Assembly (NCBI GenBank): GCA_944382835.1 | Contig: CALWNP010000083.1 | Location: 1-45,662 of the forward strand | DNA: 45,662 nt | DNA from: an uncultured Gemmiger sp. | GTDB taxonomy: Bacteria > Bacillota > Clostridia > Oscillospirales > Ruminococcaceae | Reading direction: 5' to 3' | Shown here: piece after piece, positions 33,801-43,000 of the stretch | How positions within the stretch are numbered: position 1 is the first letter of the stretch | Layout: each line of letters begins with the position of its first letter | The notes under the pieces: generated by a model | Database searches by the model: none | Told to the model about the DNA's origin: nothing | The model's input: only the letters and a program-made list of their open reading frames with translations | Made by a program: the position numbers and the translations under genes

Positions 33801-34496
33801 AGTAAAGATGGAGATATCGTCTGTGACCACCTTTCGCCCAAGCAGATGCTGGATAAGATGCGATATCTTTGCAAAGGAAAGACCCAGCCCATTCCCGAGC
33901 TGTACCGGGCCTTCAACAAGGAAACCAATGACGGCAAAAAGATGGATGCCTTTTCCCGCCTTTTGGGTGAAGCTATTTCTTCCATTATTGAGGTCAAGGA
34001 GGAAAGCGATATCAGCAGCTTTCTGGGTGGTGACCAGATGAGCTTCTTGGCCAATGAAATCAAGGGGCTGGATGATTTTGAACTGATTTGCTTCCTGGTG
34101 ATTCGGGACGAACCATCCAAGAAGGCAAAGAAAGATGTGTTCCGCCTTGTGATTGCCGGAAGCCGTGATTTTAAGGATTATCCGGGATTGACAAAGGCCG
34201 TGGACGAATACCTCAAGAGGTTATCGCCCAAACGCCCTGTGTCCATTGTGAGCGGCACAGCCAGAGGGGCTGACAGATTGGGGGAGCGCTATGCCCGTCA
34301 GCATGGATATCAGTTGGAGGAGTACCCGGCCAACTGGCATTACTTTGGCCGGGCTGCCGCTGTGAAACGCAATGCGCAGATGGCAGAGATTGCGGATGCC
34401 GCCATTGTGTTCTGGGATGGACAGTCTGCCGGAGCCAAGAACATGATTGAATGTGCAAAGGCACAGGGCATTCCCTGTGAAGTTGTCCGTTTCTAA
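30873..34496 (+). CDS. SNF2-type helicase with degenerate PLD-like N-terminus and C-terminal SLOG domain
   Basis: 1207-aa protein, the largest in the window. Residues 1-230 resemble the phospholipase D-like N-terminus of defence helicases but have no H-x-K motif. The helicase motifs are clear: Walker A in DSVGLGKTFT (near 266-277), DESHNF near 356 (motif II), MLSATPVNN (III) and RIIQRFGRIDRIGS near 820 (VI). From about 1087 to the end lies a SLOG/DUF2493-type domain: IAGSRDF, GTARGADRLGERYA, RNAQMAEIADAAIVFWDG. SLOG domains bind nucleotide-derived ligands, so this helicase may be switched by a small signal. First large gene of the defence operon; DUF4391 follows 19 bp later. Confidence 0.86.
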   Translation: MELINNVTKTLRDDLAVEIKKGSRLSIAAACFSIYAFQELKSELQGIDELRFIFTSPTFTTEKAKKEKREFYIPRLNRERSLYGTEFEIKLRNELTQKSIAKECADWIRQKVTFKSNVTNENMLGFINLDDKNYMPVNGFTTVDLGCERGNYAYNMVQKTEAPFSTAYMELFDSLWQDEKKLQDVTDEVIENISAAYAENPPDFIYFVTLYNIFNEFLEDISEDVLPNEATGFKQSKIWGMLYNFQRDAALAIINKLEKYNGCILADSVGLGKTFTALAVIKYYENRNKSVLVLCPKKLANNWNTYKDNYVNNPIAADRLRYDVLFHTDLSRAHGSSNGLDLDRLNWGNYDLVVIDESHNFRNGGRLSGEDDEKENRYLRLMNKVIRPGVKTKVLMLSATPVNNRFNDLKNQLALAYEGDIATLDEKLNTTRSIDDIFRNAQQAFNTWSKWPAAERTTENLLKMLDFDFFELLDSVTIARSRKHIQKYYDTSAIGTFPTRLKPISLRPPLTNLKQAINYNEIFALLMQLDLSIYTPSHYIQSSKLGKYAELYQDNKVNVGFTQASREQGIRRLMAINLMKRMESSVYSFNLTLQRICKLIDDTIQSIDAYNKSASTTLNLTDISNLDQLDADDQSEGDIFTIGRKVKIEIGDMDYVSWRRSLAKDKETLELLIFMVGDITPEYDCKLQKLLEVLKNKVEHPINPGNRKVIIFTAFADTAEYLYNNVSPYMLENFGLNTAMISGNVDGRTTVPGLRSDLNTVLTCFSPISKDKELLMPGDTRIIDILIATDCISEGQNLQDCDYLINYDIHWNPVRIIQRFGRIDRIGSKNARIQLVNFWPDVTLDEYIDLKAKVETRMKIVDMTATGDDNILSEEEKTDLEYRKAQLRRLQEEVVDIEEMSSGISIMDLGLNEFRLDLLDYMKDHPDIEHAPYGLHSVTASAPDMPAGVIYVLKNRSGSVNIDNQNRLHPFYMVYISKDGDIVCDHLSPKQMLDKMRYLCKGKTQPIPELYRAFNKETNDGKKMDAFSRLLGEAISSIIEVKEESDISSFLGGDQMSFLANEIKGLDDFELICFLVIRDEPSKKAKKDVFRLVIAGSRDFKDYPGLTKAVDEYLKRLSPKRPVSIVSGTARGADRLGERYARQHGYQLEEYPANWHYFGRAAAVKRNAQMAEIADAAIVFWDGQSAGAKNMIECAKAQGIPCEVVRF

Positions 34497-34515
34497 TGAT
34501 TTGGAAGGTGAAATC

Positions 34516-35133
34516 ATGCTGGGATTGCCAAAATCTACGGAATTGAATAAGCCGTTACCTAAAACCGCTATCTACACCAAGTTTCAGATGAATGCGGCAG
34601 AGAAGGCCAAAATTGACGCGGATATTTCCCGTATTGTGATTGTAAACGAGGTTTCCGCTGCCAAACTGAACCTAACTCCCGGAGAATCGGTACAGGCTTT
34701 CTTTGTGCTGCAAGTGATGCTCAAACGTAAAGAGTTCAGCGAAAAAACTTTGATTACACTGTCTAAACTCATACCGCAGAATATGGTGCTCTTGCTGGAA
34801 TACGATGGACAGGCTAAGATGGCCGTATATCACACCAGACTGCTGCAAACACCTTGGCGTGACCCGGCGGACCTGACTCTGACAATAAAAGGGCTGACCA
34901 TGGATGCTGTTTGGGAAAACGTGATTGTTCAGGTGGGCAATATCCGGATGCAGACTGGCAATACCCTGGACCATCAAATTGCCATAGATGAACAGCGTGC
35001 CAAGCTGGAAAAAGAAATCGCTCGGCTGGAAAAACTGGCCTGGGCAGAGAAGCAACCGAAGAAGAAGTTTGAGATTGCACAAAAGATAAATGAAATTAGA
35101 AGAAAGTTGGTGAATGTAAATGAAGGCATATGA
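34516..35133 (+). CDS. DUF4391-family protein
   Basis: 205-aa protein starting MLGLPKSTELNKPLPKTAIY, the family-like beginning. The middle is mixed alpha/beta. The last ~60 residues form a charged coiled coil (EQRAKLEKEIARLEKLAW and on). Family members are commonly found beside helicase and type III restriction genes; activity unknown. It begins 19 bp after the helicase and overlaps the KAP NTPase gene by 14 bp. It is GC-richer, like the helicase, and unlike the KAP and TIR genes that follow. Confidence 0.75.
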   Translation: MLGLPKSTELNKPLPKTAIYTKFQMNAAEKAKIDADISRIVIVNEVSAAKLNLTPGESVQAFFVLQVMLKRKEFSEKTLITLSKLIPQNMVLLLEYDGQAKMAVYHTRLLQTPWRDPADLTLTIKGLTMDAVWENVIVQVGNIRMQTGNTLDHQIAIDEQRAKLEKEIARLEKLAWAEKQPKKKFEIAQKINEIRRKLVNVNEGI

Positions 35134-36502
35134 TTTACAACCAACATATGAAAACCTGCTGAATACTTTTACCAACGATACAATCGGTCGCAATAGTGAC
35201 GTGTTTCACTTTATTGACATCTTGGATAACGCTGAGGATAATTGTTCGATTGCTCTTGAGGGTAAGTGGGGAAGCGGCAAAACTTTTTTTGTAAAACAGG
35301 CAAAAATGGTGTTGGATGCCCACAACGATTTTCTTTCTAATACTTGCGAAGAAGATAGAAAGAAGATTAAAAATTTGCGTGCTTCTTTTTATCGGAATTC
35401 GGCGCCTGAACTCCAACCAGAGGTTTGTGTTTATTATGATGCATGGGAAAATGATAATGATGATGATCCAATCCTCTCGCTAGTCTATACGATTTTACAT
35501 AGCACAGAGAGTGACTTCTCTTTCAAGGATACATCTTGCTTGAAGGTGGCGGCGGGTATCTTGGAAGTATTCTCGGGGAGAGAATGGACACAATTGATTG
35601 AAGGCCTTAAGGGAGAAAACGCTCTGGATAAGTTAAAACAAGATAAAGCTGTGGAAGAGAAAGTACATGAGTTTCTCGAATCTTTGCTGCCAGAAAAAGG
35701 AAATCGATTAGTGATATTTATTGATGAACTTGACCGTTGTAAACCAAGCTATGCAGTAAAACTTCTGGAAAGAATAAAGCATTACTTTGTAGACGACAAA
35801 ATTACTTTTGTGTTTTCAGTTAATGTTGATGAGCTACAGTACACAATCAGAAACTACTATGGGGAAGGATTTAATGGTTCAAGGTATTTGGATAGATTCT
35901 TTGATTTGAGAATATCTCTTCCGGCACCTAATATGCAAAAGTATTATCAGAGCCTGGGCTTCTTTGATAGGGATTATTACTATGATATGGTTTGTGATGC
36001 TGTAATAAAAACATACCATTTTGAGTTAAGAGAGATAGCTAGATATTTGCGTCTAACCAAAATTGCAGCATATGAACCTACCCATAGCAGTTCTTATCAT
36101 TTTTCTTTCGCAGATGGAAAAGCAGTACAATTCTGTTTGTATTACGTTGTGCCGATAATGATTGGATTAAAGGTACTGAATGCAAGCAAATACACAGAAT
36201 TTGTTGAAGGGCGAGATTATACGCCATTACTAGATGTATCAAAGACGGTATATGCGCGTATATTTGACCGATTGCTTGATGGAAATGAAACATATTCTAA
36301 GAGAGAAGAGCAACAAGGAAAAAAATTAGTTACGATTGAAAGCAAACTGAAATTGGTATATAGCGCACTTTTTGAGAACGACTACACGTTGGATAGACGA
36401 GATATTGCAATCGGAGATTTAGAATTTTCTGCGGAGACAAAAGAATCTTTACTGAGAACAGCCAGCTTGCTCTCTGGGTATGCTAGCATCGACAAACATT
36501 GA
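35120..36502 (+). CDS. KAP-family P-loop NTPase
   Basis: 460-aa ATPase. Walker A GKWGSGKT at 48-55, and near 197 the KAP signature IFIDELDRCKPSYAVKLLERI (Walker B plus the DRC element). No membrane helix is evident, unlike many KAP proteins. KAP NTPases belong to the STAND-like signalling side of the P-loop world and occur in phage-exclusion loci. It is AT-rich relative to the genes on either side of the KAP-TIR pair. A coiled-coil TIR gene follows 51 bp later; as a pair they look like a split sensor-effector. Confidence 0.85.
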   Translation: MKAYDLQPTYENLLNTFTNDTIGRNSDVFHFIDILDNAEDNCSIALEGKWGSGKTFFVKQAKMVLDAHNDFLSNTCEEDRKKIKNLRASFYRNSAPELQPEVCVYYDAWENDNDDDPILSLVYTILHSTESDFSFKDTSCLKVAAGILEVFSGREWTQLIEGLKGENALDKLKQDKAVEEKVHEFLESLLPEKGNRLVIFIDELDRCKPSYAVKLLERIKHYFVDDKITFVFSVNVDELQYTIRNYYGEGFNGSRYLDRFFDLRISLPAPNMQKYYQSLGFFDRDYYYDMVCDAVIKTYHFELREIARYLRLTKIAAYEPTHSSSYHFSFADGKAVQFCLYYVVPIMIGLKVLNASKYTEFVEGRDYTPLLDVSKTVYARIFDRLLDGNETYSKREEQQGKKLVTIESKLKLVYSALFENDYTLDRRDIAIGDLEFSAETKESLLRTASLLSGYASIDKH

Positions 36503-36553
36503 AGCGTAAACTCACAAAAGGTAATACACTTAAAGAGAGGTTAGAAATAAGTA

Positions 36554-37456
36554 ATGTCAGTTACTCAATATCAACGAAACGTCAATTCGCTCGATCAAGA
36601 AATAGCTGGTTTAGAAAAAAAGAAATCAGAAAAAGATATAGTAATAGCTACTTTGCAAGGCAAAATCACCGCACTGAATAAACGTATGACAGGGAGCATG
36701 TCTCCCGCATTATGCAAAAACAAATTGAGACAAGTTTCTATTTGGGAAGAGGATGTGGCGAGAAAGTCAAAAGAAAGTGCCGATTTATCTACAAAAATTG
36801 CTGACAGAAGAAAGAAACGAGCGGCTGCATATATTAAGTTGCAAAAAGCGCAACAAGATGAGCAGAAGAAATCAGAAAAGCAAACAATGACAACAATGAA
36901 AAAATATGAAGAACGTATCGATCAGCTTCAGAAGCAGCTTGTCGAACAAATGATTCCGAATCCGGTCCGGAATGCAAATCAAAAGGACGAGGAATATGAC
37001 GTATTCGTATCTCATGCATGGGAAGATAAAAAAGAATTTGTTGATGAACTTGTTTCTGAAATGCGTAAACTTGGGCTTAAAGTTTGGTATGATACAGACA
37101 AACTTAAATGGGGCGACTCAATGCGTGAAAAAATAGACAAAGGATTGAGTAAATCACGATATGGTATTGTCGTTCTTTCTCCTGAGTATATACGAGAAGA
37201 CAAATATTGGACAAAAGCAGAGTTGAATGGGCTATTTCAAAAGGAAACTATCAACGGAAAAACTATTCTCCCAATCTGGCATAATTTGACTAAACAGCAA
37301 GTTACAGAATATAGCCCACTTATTGCTGATAGAAAAGCATTAACAACCGCATTGATGACTCCGGCTGAAATGGCTGCTGAACTAAATGCACTATTTTCTC
37401 ACGTGGAGGAAGAAGTAGATGGACAAACTGAAAATGCAGACGCCGAACAGGGCTGA
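36554..37456 (+). CDS. Coiled-coil TIR-domain protein
   Basis: 300-aa protein. Residues 1-135 are a long charged coiled coil. The TIR domain begins at about 148 (YDVFVSHAWEDKKEF), continues LKVWYD and GIVVLSPEYI, and has WTKAEL with the putative catalytic Glu223. TIR enzymes cleave NAD+ or make cyclic ADP-ribose-type signals. The fold start and Glu support an active enzyme. The 3' end overlaps the mod gene by 38 bp, so it is locked into the operon. The gene is AT-rich and may have been inserted. Coiled coil plus KAP partner suggests oligomerisation on activation. Confidence 0.88.
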   Translation: MSVTQYQRNVNSLDQEIAGLEKKKSEKDIVIATLQGKITALNKRMTGSMSPALCKNKLRQVSIWEEDVARKSKESADLSTKIADRRKKRAAAYIKLQKAQQDEQKKSEKQTMTTMKKYEERIDQLQKQLVEQMIPNPVRNANQKDEEYDVFVSHAWEDKKEFVDELVSEMRKLGLKVWYDTDKLKWGDSMREKIDKGLSKSRYGIVVLSPEYIREDKYWTKAELNGLFQKETINGKTILPIWHNLTKQQVTEYSPLIADRKALTTALMTPAEMAAELNALFSHVEEEVDGQTENADAEQG

Positions 37457-38525
37457 TGAGAATTTCAAGAAGCTGGCGGCACTGTTTCCCAATGCGGTGA
37501 CGGAAACCGTGGACGAAAACGGTGTGGTGGTCCGCGCCATTGATAAAGATGTGCTGATGCAGGAGATCAATACCACCGTGGTGGATGGCAAGGAGGAACG
37601 GTATCAGTTTACCTGGCCGGACAAAAAGAAGTCTGTGTTGCTGGCCAATGCGCCTATCACTAAAACACTGCGGCCCTGCCCGGCGGAAAGCATGGGCAAG
37701 GATGGCACACCCGGCGGTTTCGACTCCGAAAACCTGTACATTGAGGGTGACAATCTGGAAGTGCTAAAGCTGTTGCAGGAAACATACCTGGGCAAAATCA
37801 AAATGATTTATATTGACCCACCATACAACACCGGCAATGACTTTGTGTACGAGGATGATTTTGCCCAGAGCACCGAGGAATACCTGGCAAACAGTGGTCA
37901 GTATGACGAGGAAGGCAACCGCCTTTTCAAAAATATGGACACTAACGGCCGTTTCCATACCGATTGGCTGAACATGATTTATCCGCGACTGAAGCTGGCA
38001 AAAGATTTGCTGTCTGATGATGGGGTTATTTTTATTAGTATAGATGATAATGAACAAGGTAACCTAAAAAAACTTTGTGATGAAATATTTGGAGAGGCTA
38101 ATTTTGTCGACACTATAATTTGGGAAAAACGCTATAGCCCGCAAAATGCCGTTCAGTGGTTTTCAGAAAATCATGATTTTATTTTAGTATATGCTAAAAA
38201 TAAAATATTATGGCATCCACAACTACTAGAGAGAACGGCAGAAATGAATGCGAGATATAAAAATATAGACAATGATCCCAGAGGACCTTGGAAAGCAAGT
38301 GATTCATATGCCCAAGCGGGTCATGGAACAAAAAGTCAGTTTTATGTATTAACTGCTCCAAATGGGAAAAAGCATGTGTTGCCTAGTGGACAATGTTGGA
38401 GGTATACAGAAGATGCGATGAAAAAATTAATCGCAGATAATCGGGTGTGGTTTGGACCAGAGGGCAATAATGTTCCTGCGATTAAAAAGTTCCTGTCTGA
38501 GGTAACAAACCATCTGGAAATATGA
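37419..38525 (+). CDS. mod: Type III methyltransferase Mod, N-terminal fragment (broken gene)
   Basis: N-terminal 368 residues of a beta-class DNA adenine methyltransferase. Catalytic motif IV D-P-P-Y lies at 133-136 (YIDPPYNTG). The target-recognition region from about residue 200 on is unusually AT-rich. The frame ends at 38525 after VTNHLEI. One base out of frame the expected continuation (Q-T-I-W-K-Y-E-E-V-G-H) can be read, so a small deletion of roughly 17 bp, or another frameshift, has split the gene. The S-adenosylmethionine-binding motif is in the next frame. Alone it lacks motif I. It overlaps the TIR gene and is preceded by GGAGGAAG. Confidence 0.88.
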   Translation: MDKLKMQTPNRADENFKKLAALFPNAVTETVDENGVVVRAIDKDVLMQEINTTVVDGKEERYQFTWPDKKKSVLLANAPITKTLRPCPAESMGKDGTPGGFDSENLYIEGDNLEVLKLLQETYLGKIKMIYIDPPYNTGNDFVYEDDFAQSTEEYLANSGQYDEEGNRLFKNMDTNGRFHTDWLNMIYPRLKLAKDLLSDDGVIFISIDDNEQGNLKKLCDEIFGEANFVDTIIWEKRYSPQNAVQWFSENHDFILVYAKNKILWHPQLLERTAEMNARYKNIDNDPRGPWKASDSYAQAGHGTKSQFYVLTAPNGKKHVLPSGQCWRYTEDAMKKLIADNRVWFGPEGNNVPAIKKFLSEVTNHLEI

Positions 38526-38559
38526 AGAAGTCGGTCATAATCAGGAAGGGAAGAAAGAA

Positions 38560-39297
38560 TTGAAAACCCTATTTCCTGAAGGGGTCCCTTTTGATACTCC
38601 AAAACCGGTTCGTTTGATTCAACGAATGATCAAACTTGCTGGGCAAGATGATTTTCTCGTCCTCGACTTTTTCTCTGGCTCTGCGACTACCGCTCACGCG
38701 GTAATGCATATGAACGCCGAAGATGGTGGTAACCGCAAATTTATCATGGTGCAGCTGCCGGAAGAAACCGACGAAAAAAGCGAGGCCTATAAAGCAGGCT
38801 ATAAAACCATCTGCGAAATCGGTAAAGAGCGCATCCGACGTGCCGGTGCCAAAATCAAGGAAGAAAATCCCTTGGGCACCATGGACCTGGATGTGGGCTT
38901 CCGTGTGCTCAAATGCGATACCACCAACATGAAAAACGTGTACTACCATCCGGATGAGTACAATGCCAACTTGTTCGATATGCTGGAAGACAACATCAAG
39001 GAAGACCGTACCCCGGAAGACCTCTTGTTCCAGGTCATGCTGGATCTGGGCGTCCTGCTTTCCAGCAAAATCGAGCAGACGGAGATTGCGGGCAAAAAGG
39101 TATTCAATGTGGCCGATAATTTCCTGATTGCCTGCTTCGATGCCAATGTCACCGAGGAAACCATCACTGCCATTGCCAAGCAGAAGCCCTACTACTTTGT
39201 CATGCGCGACAGCTCCCTCGCCAACGACAGCGTCGCCGCCAACTTCGACCAAATTTTCGCCACCTACAGCCCTGATACCGTAAGGAAGGTGCTTTGA
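38560..39297 (+). CDS. mod: Type III methyltransferase Mod, C-terminal fragment
   Basis: 245-aa second half of Mod, with motif I DFFSGSATTAHAVM near residue 36 and the usual C-terminus. The frame can begin at TTG 38560 behind AGGAAGGGAAG, so it might be made as a separate subunit, although that site may be accidental. If both halves are made they could reassemble, since the break falls between the catalytic and cofactor-binding regions. Otherwise the type III enzyme is inactive, because Res works only with Mod. It is followed directly by the HEPN gene (TGATG overlap). Confidence 0.82.
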   Translation: MKTLFPEGVPFDTPKPVRLIQRMIKLAGQDDFLVLDFFSGSATTAHAVMHMNAEDGGNRKFIMVQLPEETDEKSEAYKAGYKTICEIGKERIRRAGAKIKEENPLGTMDLDVGFRVLKCDTTNMKNVYYHPDEYNANLFDMLEDNIKEDRTPEDLLFQVMLDLGVLLSSKIEQTEIAGKKVFNVADNFLIACFDANVTEETITAIAKQKPYYFVMRDSSLANDSVAANFDQIFATYSPDTVRKVL

Positions 39298-40016
39298 TGA
39301 TGAAAGCTATTTGTCGAGACGGTGGCCGGATTAATGATTTTTCTGGAATGTACTGCAAAATGGCTATGAATAGCTTTTACTGTGCATCTAAATTCTATGA
39401 AGAAATTAAGAACTCTGATTTTGCATATGAAAAATTTGATGATGAAGAAGAACTTAAAAAATGGAGTGTATCAACTATAGTATTTTCTGCACTAAGCCTT
39501 GAAGCTTTTTTTAATAATTATATTGCATCTGTTTTTGGGGATGAGAAATATAATAACGTGTATGATAGCCTTTCTACACAAAGTAAATTTCAGTTGATAG
39601 CAGACTTTATTTTTAAAGTGAAAATTGATAAAAGTAAATCTTATTATGGTGGCCTCGTTGCGTTGTTTCGTGCCAGAAATAATTATGTTCACTGTAAAAG
39701 TGAAAGTGCAAAGAAATATATGAGCTATGATGTAATATCGATGGATGAAAATGAAGCAGCAGAAAGGTTAGAGTATATTCCAAGTGAGCCACCAAAATTG
39801 GATAAAGGAGCGATAGATTCGGATATAAGGGGAGCACTAAATGCATTAAAAGCGGTTCGAGATGTGGCAAGATTTTTCGATGAAAACGATAGTAATTGTT
39901 ATGCAATGGTGCACCTATTTAGTGAGTGTAATTTTGAACAATGCTCTAGATATGAGCAAGAATTCATGGAATTTGTCTTTCATAAATTGGGGATAAAAAA
40001 GCGTGGGAGCATATGA
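39297..40016 (+). CDS. HEPN-type ribonuclease candidate
   Basis: 239-aa, strongly AT-rich and helical protein. Near residue 60 lies SALSLEAFFNNYI, the typical first-helix signature of HEPN families. Residues 127-132 read R-N-N-Y-V-H, the R-N-x3-H RNase motif. HEPN toxins cut RNA in abortive defence. It sits between the two type III genes: the ATG overlaps the mod stop by one base (TGATG) and its stop overlaps the res ATG (ATGA). An inactive HEPN-like helper is the alternative. Confidence 0.72.
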   Translation: MMKAICRDGGRINDFSGMYCKMAMNSFYCASKFYEEIKNSDFAYEKFDDEEELKKWSVSTIVFSALSLEAFFNNYIASVFGDEKYNNVYDSLSTQSKFQLIADFIFKVKIDKSKSYYGGLVALFRARNNYVHCKSESAKKYMSYDVISMDENEAAERLEYIPSEPPKLDKGAIDSDIRGALNALKAVRDVARFFDENDSNCYAMVHLFSECNFEQCSRYEQEFMEFVFHKLGIKKRGSI

Positions 40017-43000
40017 AATTCAACTTCAAAATCCAGCAATACCAGACTGACGCCGTCAATGCAATCGTTAAAGTGTTTGACGGACAAGGCTACCATGATG
40101 GTATCCACTATATCCGTGACCTGGGAATTGTGCCTAAGTCGGTCAGAAATACATTTCAGAATAATGCGGAACAGTTGGCCGTTGGGGAAGCTGAAGATGA
40201 TACCGGCTTCAAAAACGAGGAAATCTATCTCAGCGATGACCAGCTGCTGCAGAATATCCACGGCGTCCAGAGCGAAAACAATATCAAGCTGTCGCCGGAA
40301 TTAGTGAAAAGCTTGGGGCGGTGCAGCCTGGATATTGAGATGGAAACCGGAACGGGCAAAACCTATGTGTATATCAAAACCATGTTCGAGCTGAACAAGG
40401 TGTACGGCTGGAGCAAGTTTATCGTAGTGGTGCCCTCCATTGCCATTCGGGAAGGCGTCAAAAAGAGCTTTGAAGTGATGGCCGACCATTTTATGGAGTA
40501 TTATGGTAAAAAGGCCCGCTTCTTCATCTACAACAGCCAAAATCTGAACCAGTTGGATACATTTTCGGCTGGCAGCGGCATTCAGGTCATGATTATCAAC
40601 ACTCAGGCTTTTGCCTCATCCTTGAAAGAGGATGGTAAAAGCAAGGAGGCGCGAATCATCTACTCCAAGCGTGATGAGTTTGCTTCCCGCCGTCCCATTG
40701 ATGTCATCAAGGCCAACCGGCCTATCCTGATTCTGGACGAACCCCAGAAGATGGGCGGTGCCGTTACCCAAAAGGCTTTGAAGAACTTCAATCCGCTGTT
40801 CAGCCTGAACTATTCCGCTACCCATGCCGTCCAGCACAATATGGTCTATGTTCTGGACGCGCTGGATGCTTACAACAAGCGCCTAGTCAAGAAAATCGAG
40901 GTCAAAGGCTTTGAGGTCAAGAACCTCCGGGGCACCGACAGCTATCTGTTCCTGGAGCAGATTGTCCTTTCTCCCAAAAAGCCGCCTATGGCTCGTATCG
41001 AGATGGAAATCGGCTACAATAAGTCCATCAACCGCGAAACACGTGTTTTGGGTGTGGATGATAACCTGTACCATATTTCTCAGGGCATGGAGCAATACCG
41101 TGGCTATACGATTTCTGAAGTAGACCCGCTGCGTGGCACGGTAAGCTTCACCAATGGGGAAGTGCTTCATACAGGCGATGTGGTTGGCGATGTTTCCGAA
41201 ACGGATATGCGCCGCATCCAGATTCGTGAGACGATTCTCTCCCACTTTGAAAAGGAAGAGAAGAACTTCAATATGGGCATCAAAACACTGTCCCTGTTCT
41301 TCATCGATGAGGTCGCCAAATACCGCCAGTATGATGAAGATGGCAACGAGCAGCTGGGCGAATACGGCAAGATGTTTGAGGAAGAGTACTTCGACATTCT
41401 CAACCAGTATCTTACGTTGGAAAACACGCCTTACCAGCAATACCTGCGGAAGTACTGTAGTGATCCCTCTGCTGTCCATGATGGTTATTTCAGCATCGAC
41501 AAGAAGACTAAGCACAGCATTAACAGCCAGACCAAGCGCGGCAGTGAGTTTTCTGATGATGTATCGGCTTATGACCTGATTCTGAAGAACAAGGAGCAGC
41601 TGCTCTCCTTTGAGGAACCTACCCGCTTTATCTTCTCCCACTCGGCTCTTCGGGAAGGCTGGGACAACCCGAATGTATTCCAGATTTGCACGCTGAAACA
41701 TTCCAATAGCCAGACTGCCAAGCGCCAGGAGGTTGGGCGTGGTCTGCGGTTGTGCGTAAACCAGAACGGCAACCGAATGGATGTGCAGAGCTGTGGCGAC
41801 CGTGTGCATGACATTAATCTGCTGACGGTTATTGCCAGCGAAAGCTACAAGAACTTTGTGGCAGACCTGCAGAGTGATATCAAGAAGGAACTGTACGACC
41901 GTCCCACCACCGCGACTAGCGAGTACTTCAAGGGCAAGTTTGTCAAAGTCAACGGTGTGCCGACTCAGATTGATGACGATATGGCCAATGCCATTGAGTT
42001 CTACCTCATCAGCAACGGCTATGTGGATATGAAGCGCAAGGTTACGGATAAGTACCGGGCGGATATCCAACTGGGTACACCCGCGCCTTTGCCGGAAAAT
42101 CTGGCACCGATGGCAGAGGGAATCCACTTGCTGGTTCAGGCCGTCTATGATGAACATGCCCTCAAGGAAATGATTGTGGACGGCCACGAAACCAAGGTGA
42201 AAGAAAACCCGTTGAACGAGAATTTTGCCAAGGCGGAGTTCCAGGCACTCTGGAACCAAATCAACCACAAGTATGCGTATACGGTGTCTTTCGATAGTAA
42301 TGAATTGATTCGGAAAGCTGTCGCGCATATCAATGACAAGCTGTTTGTTTCGGAGCTGCAATACACTGCAACCGTGGGCCGCCAGAAGGATGAAATGAAC
42401 GAGCACGAGCTTGGCCGTGGCGATTCCTTCGGCAATGTGAAGACCCGGACCAAGACTCTGCGGGAAGTCCATTCCAGCCATCTTGAGTATGACCTCGTCG
42501 GCAAGGTTGCCCAGGGAACCGTGCTGACCCGGCGGACGGTAGTAGCCATTTTGAAAGGTCTGCGGGAAGACAAGCTCTATATGTTCAAGAACAACCCGGA
42601 AGAGTTTATCACAAAAGTCGTTCGCCTGATTAATGAACAGAAGGCCAACACCATTGTGGAGCATATCTCCTATGACCGGATTGACGGGCAATACGACAGT
42701 GGCATCTTTACCGCCGACAGGAGCTCCCATGATTTTGATAAGGCTTTCCGCGCCAGCAAAGCCATTCAGGATTATGTGTTTACGGATGGGATCTCTGAGG
42801 ACAGTGTTGAACGTCGGTTTGCGCAAGACCTCGATGAGGCAGAGGAAGTCTGTGTTTATGCCAAGCTGCCAAGAGGGTTCCACATCCCAACACCGGTGGG
42901 CAACTATTCTCCCGACTGGGCCATTGCTTTCTATGAAGGTACGGTAAAGCACATCTACTTTGTGGCAGAAACCAAAGGCACGATGGAAAGCCTGCAGCTC

